Assembly: GCF_003815775.1 (NCBI RefSeq)
Contig: NZ_CP033926.1
Location: 1,798,001-1,862,000, forward strand
Direction of reading: 5' to 3'
Origin: Chryseobacterium joostei
GTDB lineage: Bacteria; Bacteroidota; Bacteroidia; Flavobacteriales; Weeksellaceae
Length of the DNA stretch: 64,000 nucleotides
This document shows, piece after piece, positions 1 through 7,778 of this stretch; position 1 is the stretch's first letter; each line of letters starts with the position of its first letter. A program made the translations under genes and the position numbers. The notes below the pieces were generated by a model. That model was not told the DNA's origin. It did no database searches and saw only the letters and a list, made by a program, of their open reading frames with translations.

Positions 1-87
1 ATATTGTCCCATTAAAGTAGCCTCCGTCTTTTTTCTGGTACGGATTTCTATCTGCTTTACTTTTTTTACAATATCTTTTATCTGCAT
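1..87 (-). CDS. DUF58 domain protein, N-terminal fragment (cut by window edge)
   Basis: Only the first 29 codons are in the window, starting at the ATG at 85-87. The visible peptide begins MQIKDIVKKVKQIEIRTRK and runs into ATLMGQY, which resembles the start of MoxR-associated DUF58 proteins (von Willebrand-like fold, thought to work with MoxR AAA+ ATPases). A MoxR gene lies two genes upstream on the same strand, which supports the call and suggests a MoxR-GNAT-DUF58 operon; the gap to the GNAT stop is 36 bases. The assignment rests on a short N-terminus plus context, so it is an inference. The rest of the gene lies left of the window. Confidence 0.6.
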   Translation of the reverse strand, partial: MQIKDIVKKVKQIEIRTRKKTEATLMGQY

Positions 88-123
88 ACTATCGTTTTAT
101 GTTCAATGTATAAATTTCAAACT

Positions 124-582
124 TTAAGCTTTGAACTCAATGGATACATTCAACCATTCATCATCAAACTTTGGACTGTATTTTTTATAGAAATTAATGG
201 CCGGCTCATTCCAGTTCAATACCTGAAATACCATTCCATTGTATCCATTGGATTTTCCATGCTCCAATGTAGCCTCAAATAAGAGTTTTCCAATCTGTTT
301 TCCTCTCATCCTTTCGGTTACCACCAAATCTTCAAGATACAATCTTCTTCCTTTCCAGGTTGAATATCTGTCATAATACAATGAAATCCCTACAACCTCA
401 CCATTGAACTCAGCAACAAAGGCACCCCAAACAGGCGATTTCCCAAATCCATCTTCAATAAAATCATCCAGTGTTACGGTTACTTCATGCAATGCTTTTT
501 CATATTCTGCCAGCTCCTTAATTAATTCCAGCATTGAAGCGCAGTCTTCCTGAATGGCTTTTCTAATAATAACATCGTTCAT
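124..582 (-). CDS. GNAT N-acetyltransferase, diamine acetyltransferase-like
   Basis: A 152-residue single-domain GNAT enzyme predicted to move an acetyl group from acetyl-CoA to an amine. The acetyl-CoA loop RMRGKQIGKL is at residues 91-100, preceded by the beta-4 strand LYLEDLVV (81-88). WNEPAINFYKK (124-134) matches the C-terminal motif of spermidine/spermine and thialysine acetyltransferases, so a small diamine or lysine analogue is a reasonable substrate guess, but this is unproven. The ATG overlaps the upstream MoxR stop by one base (TAATG), so the two are translationally coupled. It sits between moxR and the DUF58 gene, which is odd for a metabolic acetyltransferase. Confidence 0.85.
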   Translation of the reverse strand: MNDVIIRKAIQEDCASMLELIKELAEYEKALHEVTVTLDDFIEDGFGKSPVWGAFVAEFNGEVVGISLYYDRYSTWKGRRLYLEDLVVTERMRGKQIGKLLFEATLEHGKSNGYNGMVFQVLNWNEPAINFYKKYSPKFDDEWLNVSIEFKA

Positions 583-1586
583 TATGGTGCTTGGATTTTA
601 GCTAAAATTCTATTGATAATCTCTTCTGTTGATATTTCTTCTGCTTCCGCTTCAAAGGTTAAGCCCATTCTGTGTCTTAATACATCTTTAGCCAATGCTT
701 TTACATCTTCAGGAATAACAAAGGCTCTTCCTTTTAAGAATGCATATGCTCTTGAAGCAATAGCAAGGTTAATAGAAGCCCTTGGAGAAGCACCAAAACT
801 GATATAATTTTTAAGCTCAGAAAGTCCGTAGTTTTCCGGATAACGGGTTGCAAAAACCATATCCAGAATATATTTTTCTATTTTTTCATCCAGATAGATC
901 TGGTTAATTATTTCCTTAGCCTCTACAATATCCTGAAGTGAAATCACGGGGTTTACAGTAGGCTGATGTGATGTGGAAACCATTCTCATTACCTTTCTTT
1001 CATCTTCGAAAGAGGGATAATCTATGGTACACTTCAGCATGAAACGGTCACTCTGTGCTTCCGGCAAAAGATAAGTTCCCTCCTGATCAATTGGGTTCTG
1101 TGTTGCCAGTACCAAAAACGGTTTTGGAAGCTTCATGGTTTCATCACCTATGGTCACCTGCTTTTCCTGCATTACTTCCAAAAGTGCAGACTGCACCTTT
1201 GCCGGAGCACGGTTGATTTCATCCGCAAGTACAAAGTTTGCAAATACAGGACCTTTTTTTATAGAAAAATCGTTGTCTTTGATATTAAAGATCATTGTTC
1301 CCACCACATCTGCAGGAAGCAAATCCGGTGTAAACTGAATTCTTGAGAACTCGCCATGAACAGCATCTGCCAATGTTTTAATGGCTAAGGTTTTTGCCAG
1401 CCCGGGAACTCCCTCTAATAGTACATGACCATTTCCTAGAAGCCCTATCAAAAGGCGGTCTATCATGTATTCCTGTCCAATGATAACCTTATTGATTTCT
1501 TGTCTCAGAAGAGAAAATAAATAGTTTTTTTCTTTTACTTTTTCCGTCAATTGACGAATATCTTCTGCTTGATGTATATCTGACAT
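582..1586 (-). CDS. MoxR family AAA+ ATPase
   Basis: MoxR ATPases are AAA+ chaperone-like proteins that act with DUF58/VWA partners, often in envelope stress or maturation of protein complexes. Counting from the chosen ATG, Walker A GVPGLAKT is at residues 59-66, Walker B VLADEINR at 119-126 and sensor-1 ATQNP at 161-165; total 335 residues, normal for the family. An in-frame ATG 45 bases upstream (1631) would add 15 residues; the start at 1586 is preferred because family members begin shortly before the conserved helix. It is the first visible gene of the operon and overlaps the GNAT gene by one base. The target complex is unknown. Confidence 0.9.
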   Translation of the reverse strand: MSDIHQAEDIRQLTEKVKEKNYLFSLLRQEINKVIIGQEYMIDRLLIGLLGNGHVLLEGVPGLAKTLAIKTLADAVHGEFSRIQFTPDLLPADVVGTMIFNIKDNDFSIKKGPVFANFVLADEINRAPAKVQSALLEVMQEKQVTIGDETMKLPKPFLVLATQNPIDQEGTYLLPEAQSDRFMLKCTIDYPSFEDERKVMRMVSTSHQPTVNPVISLQDIVEAKEIINQIYLDEKIEKYILDMVFATRYPENYGLSELKNYISFGASPRASINLAIASRAYAFLKGRAFVIPEDVKALAKDVLRHRMGLTFEAEAEEISTEEIINRILAKIQAP

Positions 1587-1745
1587 AGCTTGATTTAAAA
1601 TAGGTGGTAAATTTCTGATAAATACTTGCATTAATCAACACAATCAATGCCATTTTTGAGTTAAAGTTTGTTAAATATTCTGAAGACAATATCGAATTAA
1701 AAGCAATACTGCTTCAATTGTTTCACATCATCATAACCTAAAATA

Positions 1746-1777
1746 AAAATGTTGCGATGGAATTACCGCAACATTTT
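1746..1777 (-). terminator. Rho-independent terminator
   Basis: Inverted repeat with arms AAAATGTTGCG (1746-1756) and CGCAACATTTT (1767-1777), a perfect 11-bp stem with a 10-base loop. On the minus strand it is followed by a T-rich run. It lies downstream of the secreted-protein gene that ends at 1827 and upstream of moxR, so it probably ends the former transcript. Confidence 0.75.
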
Positions 1778-1826
1778 GATTATTGTAAATTACAGATCGG
1801 TTAAAATAAAAGAATGTATTGATGTA

Positions 1827-3128
1827 TTAAAGCTTTGTGATGGTAATAGTAAACACATCCTCCGGCTTATCTACTGAATCTTCATAAGATCCTACATTAA
1901 TATAATATTCAGTTCCTGCAGTGGTTGTAATGGTCTTAGTTTCGGAACTACCGCCCCCACCATTATCTTGTGTACCTACACAAACTAGATTATTACATGT
2001 ACCGCTGTAGATCCCTATTTTCGGATCAAAAGTGATAGTAGCAGGCGATGCTTTAATGGTAAATTGGCCGCCATCTCCTGTAAATCTGAACCAGAGACCA
2101 TCATTCATCCCATCATTAGGACATGCTGTTACAAAACCTGCATTATTGGTAGAAGACATTCCGTCACTTTGTACGTAGGTGTATGGAAAAGTAGTTGCCT
2201 GTAAAGCTCCGGAACAAGCATCATTTGCCGGTATTGGAGGAATAGTTTTAAAAATATTATTCGCACAACCGCTAGACTCACCATTAGCTGAAACAGCTGT
2301 CACTTTCAAATAATAGTTGGTATCCCTATTCAAAACAATGGATGGTGAAAGATTAAAATTAGTAGCATTTACTACCTGTTGATTAATAACCTCTGTACCT
2401 CCAGGTGTGGTTCCTAATGAAATTTTATAAGAAGTAGCTCCTATAACGGGCTGCCAGCTAATATTAGGAGATAAGGATATAAACTGAGCATTATTTGAAG
2501 GATAAAGCACGAAAGGGCAACCAGGAGTAGAGTTAACTGTTAATCCTGAAATTGTTATTGATGATTTATAATCAGCTCTGATCCCTCCTGGTGGAGATGC
2601 CGGATCAACAACCGCATTATCTCCTTTATAGTAAAGGGTAGAATTTGGAATATATGGATAAACACGGAAGGCTTCATCAAAATTATTAATATCAATACTT
2701 GGCGCATTTTCTTTTGCCGCCACCACCAAGTTATCTATATTATTATAAGCAAATGGCGTCGTAAAAACCACTTCCACTTTACCATTATTCTTTGTTACAG
2801 TACCTGCAAAAACCTGAGTAAGCTGTGGTGAAGCAATCCAGTCTGTGCCGGAAGCAAATGCTGTTTTATTGGTATGCCCAAGATAAACCGTCCAATTGGA
2901 CGAATCGGAAATAGTAGCAGACGGGTCTACATAAAACGTAAGCCCGGTAATATTTCCTGCTGCATTAGCATTTATCTCCTGTTTAAGGTATATCTGTTGA
3001 ACATAGGAATAGGAAAAAAAGCTGCTTACAGGTGCAGTTCCCACATTTGTACTTCCAATATTGATATTGATTTGAGCCTTAACACTCAACACTGCAAGTA
3101 ACAAAGACAAAAGTAAAATTCTTTTCAT
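1827..3128 (-). CDS. Secreted protein with fibronectin III-like domain
   Basis: A 433-residue exported protein of unknown role. The start chosen is the ATG at 3126-3128, which gives a clean signal peptide (MKRILLLSLLLAVLSVKAQ); an ATG 18 bases upstream would only add a hydrophobic stub. Three parts are visible: a beta-rich N-terminal domain (about 20-190), a fibronectin type III-like module (about 200-295, with Trp-Gln-Pro and the typical Tyr-Lys-Ile pattern), and a C-terminal domain (about 300-433, NDACSGA start, WFRFTGDGG) that resembles the PPC-type beta-sandwich found at the ends of secreted proteases. No T9SS sorting signal is evident at the C-terminus (ends TITITKL). It diverges from the PNGase F-like gene. 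Confidence 0.65.
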   Translation of the reverse strand: MKRILLLSLLLAVLSVKAQININIGSTNVGTAPVSSFFSYSYVQQIYLKQEINANAAGNITGLTFYVDPSATISDSSNWTVYLGHTNKTAFASGTDWIASPQLTQVFAGTVTKNNGKVEVVFTTPFAYNNIDNLVVAAKENAPSIDINNFDEAFRVYPYIPNSTLYYKGDNAVVDPASPPGGIRADYKSSITISGLTVNSTPGCPFVLYPSNNAQFISLSPNISWQPVIGATSYKISLGTTPGGTEVINQQVVNATNFNLSPSIVLNRDTNYYLKVTAVSANGESSGCANNIFKTIPPIPANDACSGALQATTFPYTYVQSDGMSSTNNAGFVTACPNDGMNDGLWFRFTGDGGQFTIKASPATITFDPKIGIYSGTCNNLVCVGTQDNGGGGSSETKTITTTAGTEYYINVGSYEDSVDKPEDVFTITITKL

Positions 3129-3367
3129 TATTAATAATATTAACATCGAATATGATGCTAATTTAATAATAAAATATTAATTTTTATAATAAAAAAAATT
3201 AATCACTACTATATACCCATAAAGTTAATATAATAACCGCAAATTTAATGCCCCATCAAGAAAACATTTACACATTCAATAACAAAAACTATTTAACATG
3301 AAAATATAATCGTTAAAATAATATTTTTCGTACATATTTTAATATATTTACAGGAAATACCCACCAT

Positions 3368-4705
3368 ATGTATAAAAGGCTATTTTTTTCAAGTATCTTC
3401 CTTGCAGGTCTTTTTAAGTCACAAACCACCACGATGACTAATTTGATCTCGCAGGCAGTCTATTATGACGGTTATGCAGCACCAGTCTCAACTCCTGTAC
3501 CTTCCGGTCTTATCAGACTTGGAAACACCCGGTACGCAAAAAAAATTACAGATGCGGAACTGGATTCTTTTAAAGCAAAGATTGCCATGAGGGTGAGCAT
3601 AGGAGCCTTATGTGATAATTATGACCGTTTGGGCGAGGTTTTTCTGGCTATGGTACCCAAAAACCAACCTACATACACCATGGATGATGCCAATGTTAAA
3701 AGAATTGAAGTAGGCAGATACATTACTCCATTCATGAATAAGAACCGTACTCCTAACGAAGTTCCTTATACCTACGACATCAGTAATCTTTATAATGTAT
3801 TTCACGACACAACGCTCCGAAATACCTATGATATGTATATGGAACTGGATGTTTTTGGAGTTCCTTATGCTGCCCAAACACAGGTTCAAGGATGCACAGG
3901 AAGAATTGATGTTTTTTCAGGAACCCTGACTTTCTTCTCAACAGATGTAGGAGCAACTCCTACTGATTACAATACACTTGTTCCTCTGTTAAGCTATAGC
4001 AGGGTCAATAATTATAACAGTACAGACGTTACCGGTGAAACGGTGAGAATTGTAAGTTTCAATTTACCCAACCCTGTTACCAATGCCCATTTCTCTGTAA
4101 TATCTACTCCTCACGGTGCTAATGAAGGTGGTGAAGAATATATACGAAGACAAAACTACACTTACGTAGATGATGTACAGGTCTTGACCTATACACCAGG
4201 AGGAATATCCTGTGAACCTTTCAGAGTATACAATACCCAAGGCAATGGAATTTATGGTGGAGCACCATCTTCATTTGCAGAATGGACTGCATGGAATAAC
4301 TGGTGCCCGGGGAATTCTGTTCCTATCAGAGGATTCACCATCCCTAGCATGACTGCAGGAAACCACACATTAAAACACACAATACCAACAGCGGTATTTA
4401 ACCAGCAACAGGGAGATGTATATTTATCAGTTTATATGCAGGGAAAAAGTGATGCTACCTTGAATGTTAAGGATATCAAAACCATTGATGTTAATATTTA
4501 CCCCAATCCTACTTCTGATTTCGTTACTGTAAAATCTAAGGAAGACGTGGCCTCAATGAGTCTTTTCAGCATTGATGGTAGAAAACTAACTGAAATTTAT
4601 AAAGAAAACAGAATTAATCTTTCTTCTTATGCGGCAGGAGTTTACTTTTTAAATATTGTATTGAAAGACGGAACCACTTTTAAACATAAAATCATAAAGA
4701 AATAA
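3368..4705 (+). CDS. PNGase F-like secreted protein with T9SS sorting domain
   Basis: Predicted peptide-N4-(N-acetyl-beta-glucosaminyl)asparagine amidase relative, 445 residues. A signal peptide covers residues 1-19. The N-glycanase region shows CDNYDR (82-87), aligning with CDEWDR of Elizabethkingia PNGase F so that D86 matches catalytic D60; GRYITPF (116-122) matches GRFITPY; E159 in the next strand matches E118; a GGEEY stretch lies where E206 is expected; NNWCPG matches GWCPG. The alignment is from memory of the PNGase F sequence. The last ~70 residues (YPNPTSD ... GVYFLNI ... KHKIIKK) are a type A T9SS sorting domain, absent from classic PNGase F. It would be secreted through the outer membrane and probably surface-anchored. 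It could act on host or food N-glycoproteins, but activity is inferred. Confidence 0.8.
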   Translation: MYKRLFFSSIFLAGLFKSQTTTMTNLISQAVYYDGYAAPVSTPVPSGLIRLGNTRYAKKITDAELDSFKAKIAMRVSIGALCDNYDRLGEVFLAMVPKNQPTYTMDDANVKRIEVGRYITPFMNKNRTPNEVPYTYDISNLYNVFHDTTLRNTYDMYMELDVFGVPYAAQTQVQGCTGRIDVFSGTLTFFSTDVGATPTDYNTLVPLLSYSRVNNYNSTDVTGETVRIVSFNLPNPVTNAHFSVISTPHGANEGGEEYIRRQNYTYVDDVQVLTYTPGGISCEPFRVYNTQGNGIYGGAPSSFAEWTAWNNWCPGNSVPIRGFTIPSMTAGNHTLKHTIPTAVFNQQQGDVYLSVYMQGKSDATLNVKDIKTIDVNIYPNPTSDFVTVKSKEDVASMSLFSIDGRKLTEIYKENRINLSSYAAGVYFLNIVLKDGTTFKHKIIKK

Positions 4706-4797
4706 TAGATTTCAATATTCATCAGAATAACAATTCGTTCTCAAAATCTTTATAAAAACATAAAGAAATTCATAAAAAACAGTTAATAAAACAATAA

Positions 4798-4833
4798 AAA
4801 ATCCTCTTTTGAAAAAAATCAAAGGAGGATTTT
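4798..4833 (+). terminator. Rho-independent terminator
   Basis: Arms of 15 bases (4798-4812 and 4819-4833) pair with a single G-U wobble around a 6-base A-rich loop, and the second arm ends in TTTT. It lies about 90 bases after the PNGase F-like stop codon. Confidence 0.75.
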
Positions 4834-4986
4834 AGCTTCATAAAAAATGATAAATATCTAAAAAGTAGAAGTTAAATTTTCTAAAACCCATTAGTATACC
4901 ATCAAATTTCCCTTTAAAAAGAAAATAATAAATAATGTGTATTTTCAGCACTATAGAACTTTTACTTTAATCCCCTGTCTAAAAAA

Positions 4987-5017
4987 TTGTCATTTCCAGT
5001 TTATTAAACTATTTTTG
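4987..5017 (+). promoter_or_regulatory. Bacteroidota-type promoter of the DinB gene
   Basis: TTG (4987-4989), a 20-base spacer, then TATTTTTG (5010-5017) fits the Bacteroidota consensus TTG-N17-23-TAnnTTTG exactly. The ATG is 20 bases after the box, so the leader would be short, about 13-16 bases. Confidence 0.75.
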
Positions 5018-5037
5018 GAGATTAAAATTTCTGCAAA

Positions 5038-5508
5038 ATGAATTATCATTTTCAAGCACACAGACAGGTGAGAAAGAACCTTTTAGATATCCTGCAGAAC
5101 ACTTCTCATGAAGATCTTCTGCTGATTCCGGACGGTTTCAACAACAATATCTACTGGAATATTGCCCATACAGTTGCTACACAGCAACTTTTGCATTATT
5201 ACCTTAGTGGAAATCCTTTCCGTATAGATAAGTACTGGATTGAAACTTATAAAAAAGGGACTTTACCTAACCTCAATGTTCAAAAATCTGAAGTAGAAGA
5301 CCTGGAGTTTTTACTCACTGAAACTTCTAAGATTTTAATGAAGGATTATGATAGTGATTTCTTTTCAGACTACACTCCCTATACCACCAGTTTTGGAATG
5401 GATCTGAAGAGCATTCAGGATGCTATTATCTTCAACAACATGCATGAAAGCTTACATTATGGCTATGCAATGGCGCAGAAAAGAGCAATTTTAGGAGAAA
5501 AATATTAA
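5038..5508 (+). CDS. DinB family protein
   Basis: A 156-residue DinB/YfiT-like four-helix bundle protein. The His residues typical of the metal site are visible: one early in helix 2 (IYWNIAHTVATQQ), and the pair near the C-terminus (NNMHESLHYGYA), a pattern that usually binds a divalent metal. Family members include thiol-dependent transferases and proteins of unknown role, so no reaction is assigned. It has its own promoter and is followed by rlmB after about 100 bases. Confidence 0.85.
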   Translation: MNYHFQAHRQVRKNLLDILQNTSHEDLLLIPDGFNNNIYWNIAHTVATQQLLHYYLSGNPFRIDKYWIETYKKGTLPNLNVQKSEVEDLEFLLTETSKILMKDYDSDFFSDYTPYTTSFGMDLKSIQDAIIFNNMHESLHYGYAMAQKRAILGEKY

Positions 5509-5611
5509 TACAAAGCAGGATAAAATAAAACAGGAAGTTTGAAGTGACAATACTTTGCAAACTCCTGTAATTTCTAATCCAACAGCTTAAACATAAACAT
5601 TAAACAACTCA

Positions 5612-6349
5612 ATGAAAGACGATTTTATTTTCGGGCTACGTCCCGTGATTGAAGCAATTGAAGCAGGAAAAACGATTGACAAGATCTTTGTGCAGAATGC
5701 ACTTCAGGGTCCTATTTATGCTGAACTGAAGGCGATTTTAGCAAAAAATAAAATTCGTCCCAATTATGTTCCGATTGAAAAACTTAATCGTTTTACAAGA
5801 AAAAATCACCAGGGGGTGGTTGCTTTTATTTCAGATGTTCCGTTTCACAAGGTAGAGGATATTGTTCCACAATTGTTTGAAGAAGGAAAGACTCCTTTCT
5901 TATTGATTTTGGACAGACTTACAGATGTAAGAAACTTTGGAGCCATCTGTAGAACTGCAGAATGCGTAGGAGTAGATGCTATCATTATTCCTGAAAAAGG
6001 AGCAGCACCTATCAATTCTGATGCAATCAAGACTTCTGCAGGAGGTATTTACAATATCAAAATCTGTAAGGAAAATAATCTTGCACATGTGGTAGATTTC
6101 TTACAACAAAGTGGAATTACTGTATTTGCAGCTTCTGAAAAAGCACAAAAGCTAATCTATGACGTTAACTTCACTGAACCTTGCGCTATTGTTATGGGAA
6201 ATGAAGAAACCGGAATCTCCAAGGAAGTATTGCATCATGCGGATGAAAAAATCAAACTTCCTATCGAAGGGAAAACTCAATCACTAAACGTTTCTGTTGC
6301 ATGTGGTGCCATCTTATATGAAGCCGTAAGACAGAAAATGTTGAAATAA
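5612..6349 (+). CDS. rlmB: 23S rRNA (guanosine-2'-O-)-methyltransferase RlmB
   Basis: TrmH/SpoU-class methyltransferase of 245 residues. It is expected to methylate the ribose of a conserved guanosine (E. coli G2251) in the peptidyl-transferase region of 23S rRNA using S-adenosylmethionine. All three SpoU motifs are present: DRLTDVRNFGAICRTAE (motif 1), VMGNEETGIS (motif 2) and LPIEGKTQSLNVSVACG (motif 3), which form the knotted SAM site. The N-terminal substrate-binding domain begins FIFGLRPVIEAIEAG, typical of RlmB rather than TrmH. It starts a same-strand run with short gaps through to 11641. Confidence 0.9.
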   Translation: MKDDFIFGLRPVIEAIEAGKTIDKIFVQNALQGPIYAELKAILAKNKIRPNYVPIEKLNRFTRKNHQGVVAFISDVPFHKVEDIVPQLFEEGKTPFLLILDRLTDVRNFGAICRTAECVGVDAIIIPEKGAAPINSDAIKTSAGGIYNIKICKENNLAHVVDFLQQSGITVFAASEKAQKLIYDVNFTEPCAIVMGNEETGISKEVLHHADEKIKLPIEGKTQSLNVSVACGAILYEAVRQKMLK

Positions 6350-6385
6350 TTAATTCGATAACACAACACTTAAAAAAATCAGAAA

Positions 6386-7435
6386 ATGAAAAACATAGCA
6401 GCATTAGCGCTAATCTCATCTATAGCTCTTGTTTCTTGTAAAAAAGAAACTGCAAAAATAACTAAAGTAGATCCTAAAACCGGAAAAACGGTAACAGTAG
6501 AAGTACCGGCTGACTCTGTAGCAAAAGTTGCAGAAAACCCAGCTATCAAAGATTCTGCTGGGATCGTTACACAGTCTTTTAAGCTTGAAAAAGGAAAAAC
6601 CTATCCTCTTACAACTTACCAGAGAGATGTAAAGACTATGACAGATCCTCAGGGAAAATCTATCACAGCAACTACTGAGTCTACGGATGAAATGAACTTT
6701 ACAGTAAACGATATTAAGGGAAATGTATATGAAATGACTCTTAATCTTGTTTCTAAAAGAAGTTCTCAGTCTGCACAGGGAAAAACAGTGGTAGTAGATA
6801 CAAAACTTCCTCTTCCTAAAGAAGATGACCTAAAAATGATCTGGAATATCAACAAAGCCCTTACCAGCAACAAGCTTGATATGAAGATGGACACAAAAGG
6901 TAATGTAATTTCAATTACAGGTTTTGATGCTGTTTATACCAAAGTTACAAAAGCTCTTACACCCCTAATTAAGGAAGCTAATGAAAGAGCGAGCGTTGTA
7001 GCAAGCCTTAAGCAGTCTTTTAACGAGAAAGTATTAAAAGATCAATTCACTAAAAACTTAGCAGTTATCCCTAAAAAAGGTGTTAAAATAGGTGAAAAAT
7101 GGACCACTTCTGAAAATGCAGACCCAAGCGGAAACATTAAGGTAACTTCAAACTATGTTTTGAAAAGCCTAGGAAACGGAACTGCTGAAATTACAGTATC
7201 CGGAGGTATTCCTAAGAAAACTGAAAAGAAAGCTCAGGGACCTATTACTCATAGCCTTAGCAGTGAACTTGTTCAGAATGGAACCATTAAGTTTGACGAA
7301 AGCACAGGATGGATTACGAACCAGAATATCAACGTAAAAACAACTCAGATTGAATCTATTACAGACGGAAAGCAATCTCAGTCTATGACAAGTGTTTCTA
7401 ATTCTTCTGTAATGGTAAACCCATCTGCAAAATAA
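6386..7435 (+). CDS. Putative lipoprotein, DUF6263-like
   Basis: A 349-residue protein with a lipoprotein signal ending LVSC (Cys 18) followed by KKET, so it is probably anchored in the envelope. The mature part contains FKLEKGKTYPLTTYQ and later KKGVKIGEKWTTSE, with repeated short beta strands. This pattern is seen in Bacteroidota proteins annotated as DUF6263; the family call is from pattern memory and is tentative. It starts 36 bases after rlmB. No enzymatic motif is visible. Confidence 0.6.
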   Translation: MKNIAALALISSIALVSCKKETAKITKVDPKTGKTVTVEVPADSVAKVAENPAIKDSAGIVTQSFKLEKGKTYPLTTYQRDVKTMTDPQGKSITATTESTDEMNFTVNDIKGNVYEMTLNLVSKRSSQSAQGKTVVVDTKLPLPKEDDLKMIWNINKALTSNKLDMKMDTKGNVISITGFDAVYTKVTKALTPLIKEANERASVVASLKQSFNEKVLKDQFTKNLAVIPKKGVKIGEKWTTSENADPSGNIKVTSNYVLKSLGNGTAEITVSGGIPKKTEKKAQGPITHSLSSELVQNGTIKFDESTGWITNQNINVKTTQIESITDGKQSQSMTSVSNSSVMVNPSAK

Positions 7436-7519
7436 TTGAACAACCAGGTTTGAAGATAAGCACAGGAGGAAAAACTAAAAACTTTAAACTCTGGACCTTA
7501 AACTTTAAATTTTAAAATT

Positions 7520-7747
7520 ATGAAGTACATTCTTGAGTTAGTACTGTCTGCCATCGTTATTTTCTTTGTCTGGAACATTCTGAAAAGGATTTTCTTTAAG
7601 ACATTTTATAGCTATCGTTTCAACAATAACAATAATCAGGATAACAGACAGCAAGATATAAACAACTCGAATAAGAATAACAATCTCAAATGGGATGCAG
7701 AAACGGTAGACTATGAAGAGGTGAAAGAGAGTAATGACAAAAGGTAA
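7520..7747 (+). CDS. Small membrane protein, DUF4834-like
   Basis: A 75-residue protein with one N-terminal transmembrane helix (about residues 3-23), then a basic segment, a low-complexity Asn/Gln-rich linker (about 35-58) and a short acidic tail containing WDAETVDYEEV. This architecture matches small Bacteroidota proteins labelled DUF4834, usually found just before large membrane proteins. It lies 31 bases upstream of the YfhO-like gene and is probably co-transcribed with it. Function unknown. Confidence 0.6.
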   Translation: MKYILELVLSAIVIFFVWNILKRIFFKTFYSYRFNNNNNQDNRQQDINNSNKNNNLKWDAETVDYEEVKESNDKR

Positions 7748-7778
7748 AAAATCCAAGAAATAAAAGATAATAACCAGC

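Larger units (their letters stand above)
4706..5037. other. Intergenic region with terminator and dinB promoter
   Basis: This 332-base stretch carries the terminator of the PNGase F-like gene and, at its right end, the promoter of the DinB gene. No credible coding frame is seen between them. Confidence 0.6.

Noticed and set aside
1827..3128. T9SS cargo call for the fibronectin-domain protein
   Set aside because: The C-terminus lacks the YPNP start and Lys-rich end of a type A sorting domain and shows no clear type B pattern.
7470..7518. Repeated AAACTTTAAACT-like tracts before the small membrane protein gene
   Set aside because: Short AT-rich simple sequence with no consistent unit; not a supported regulatory repeat.
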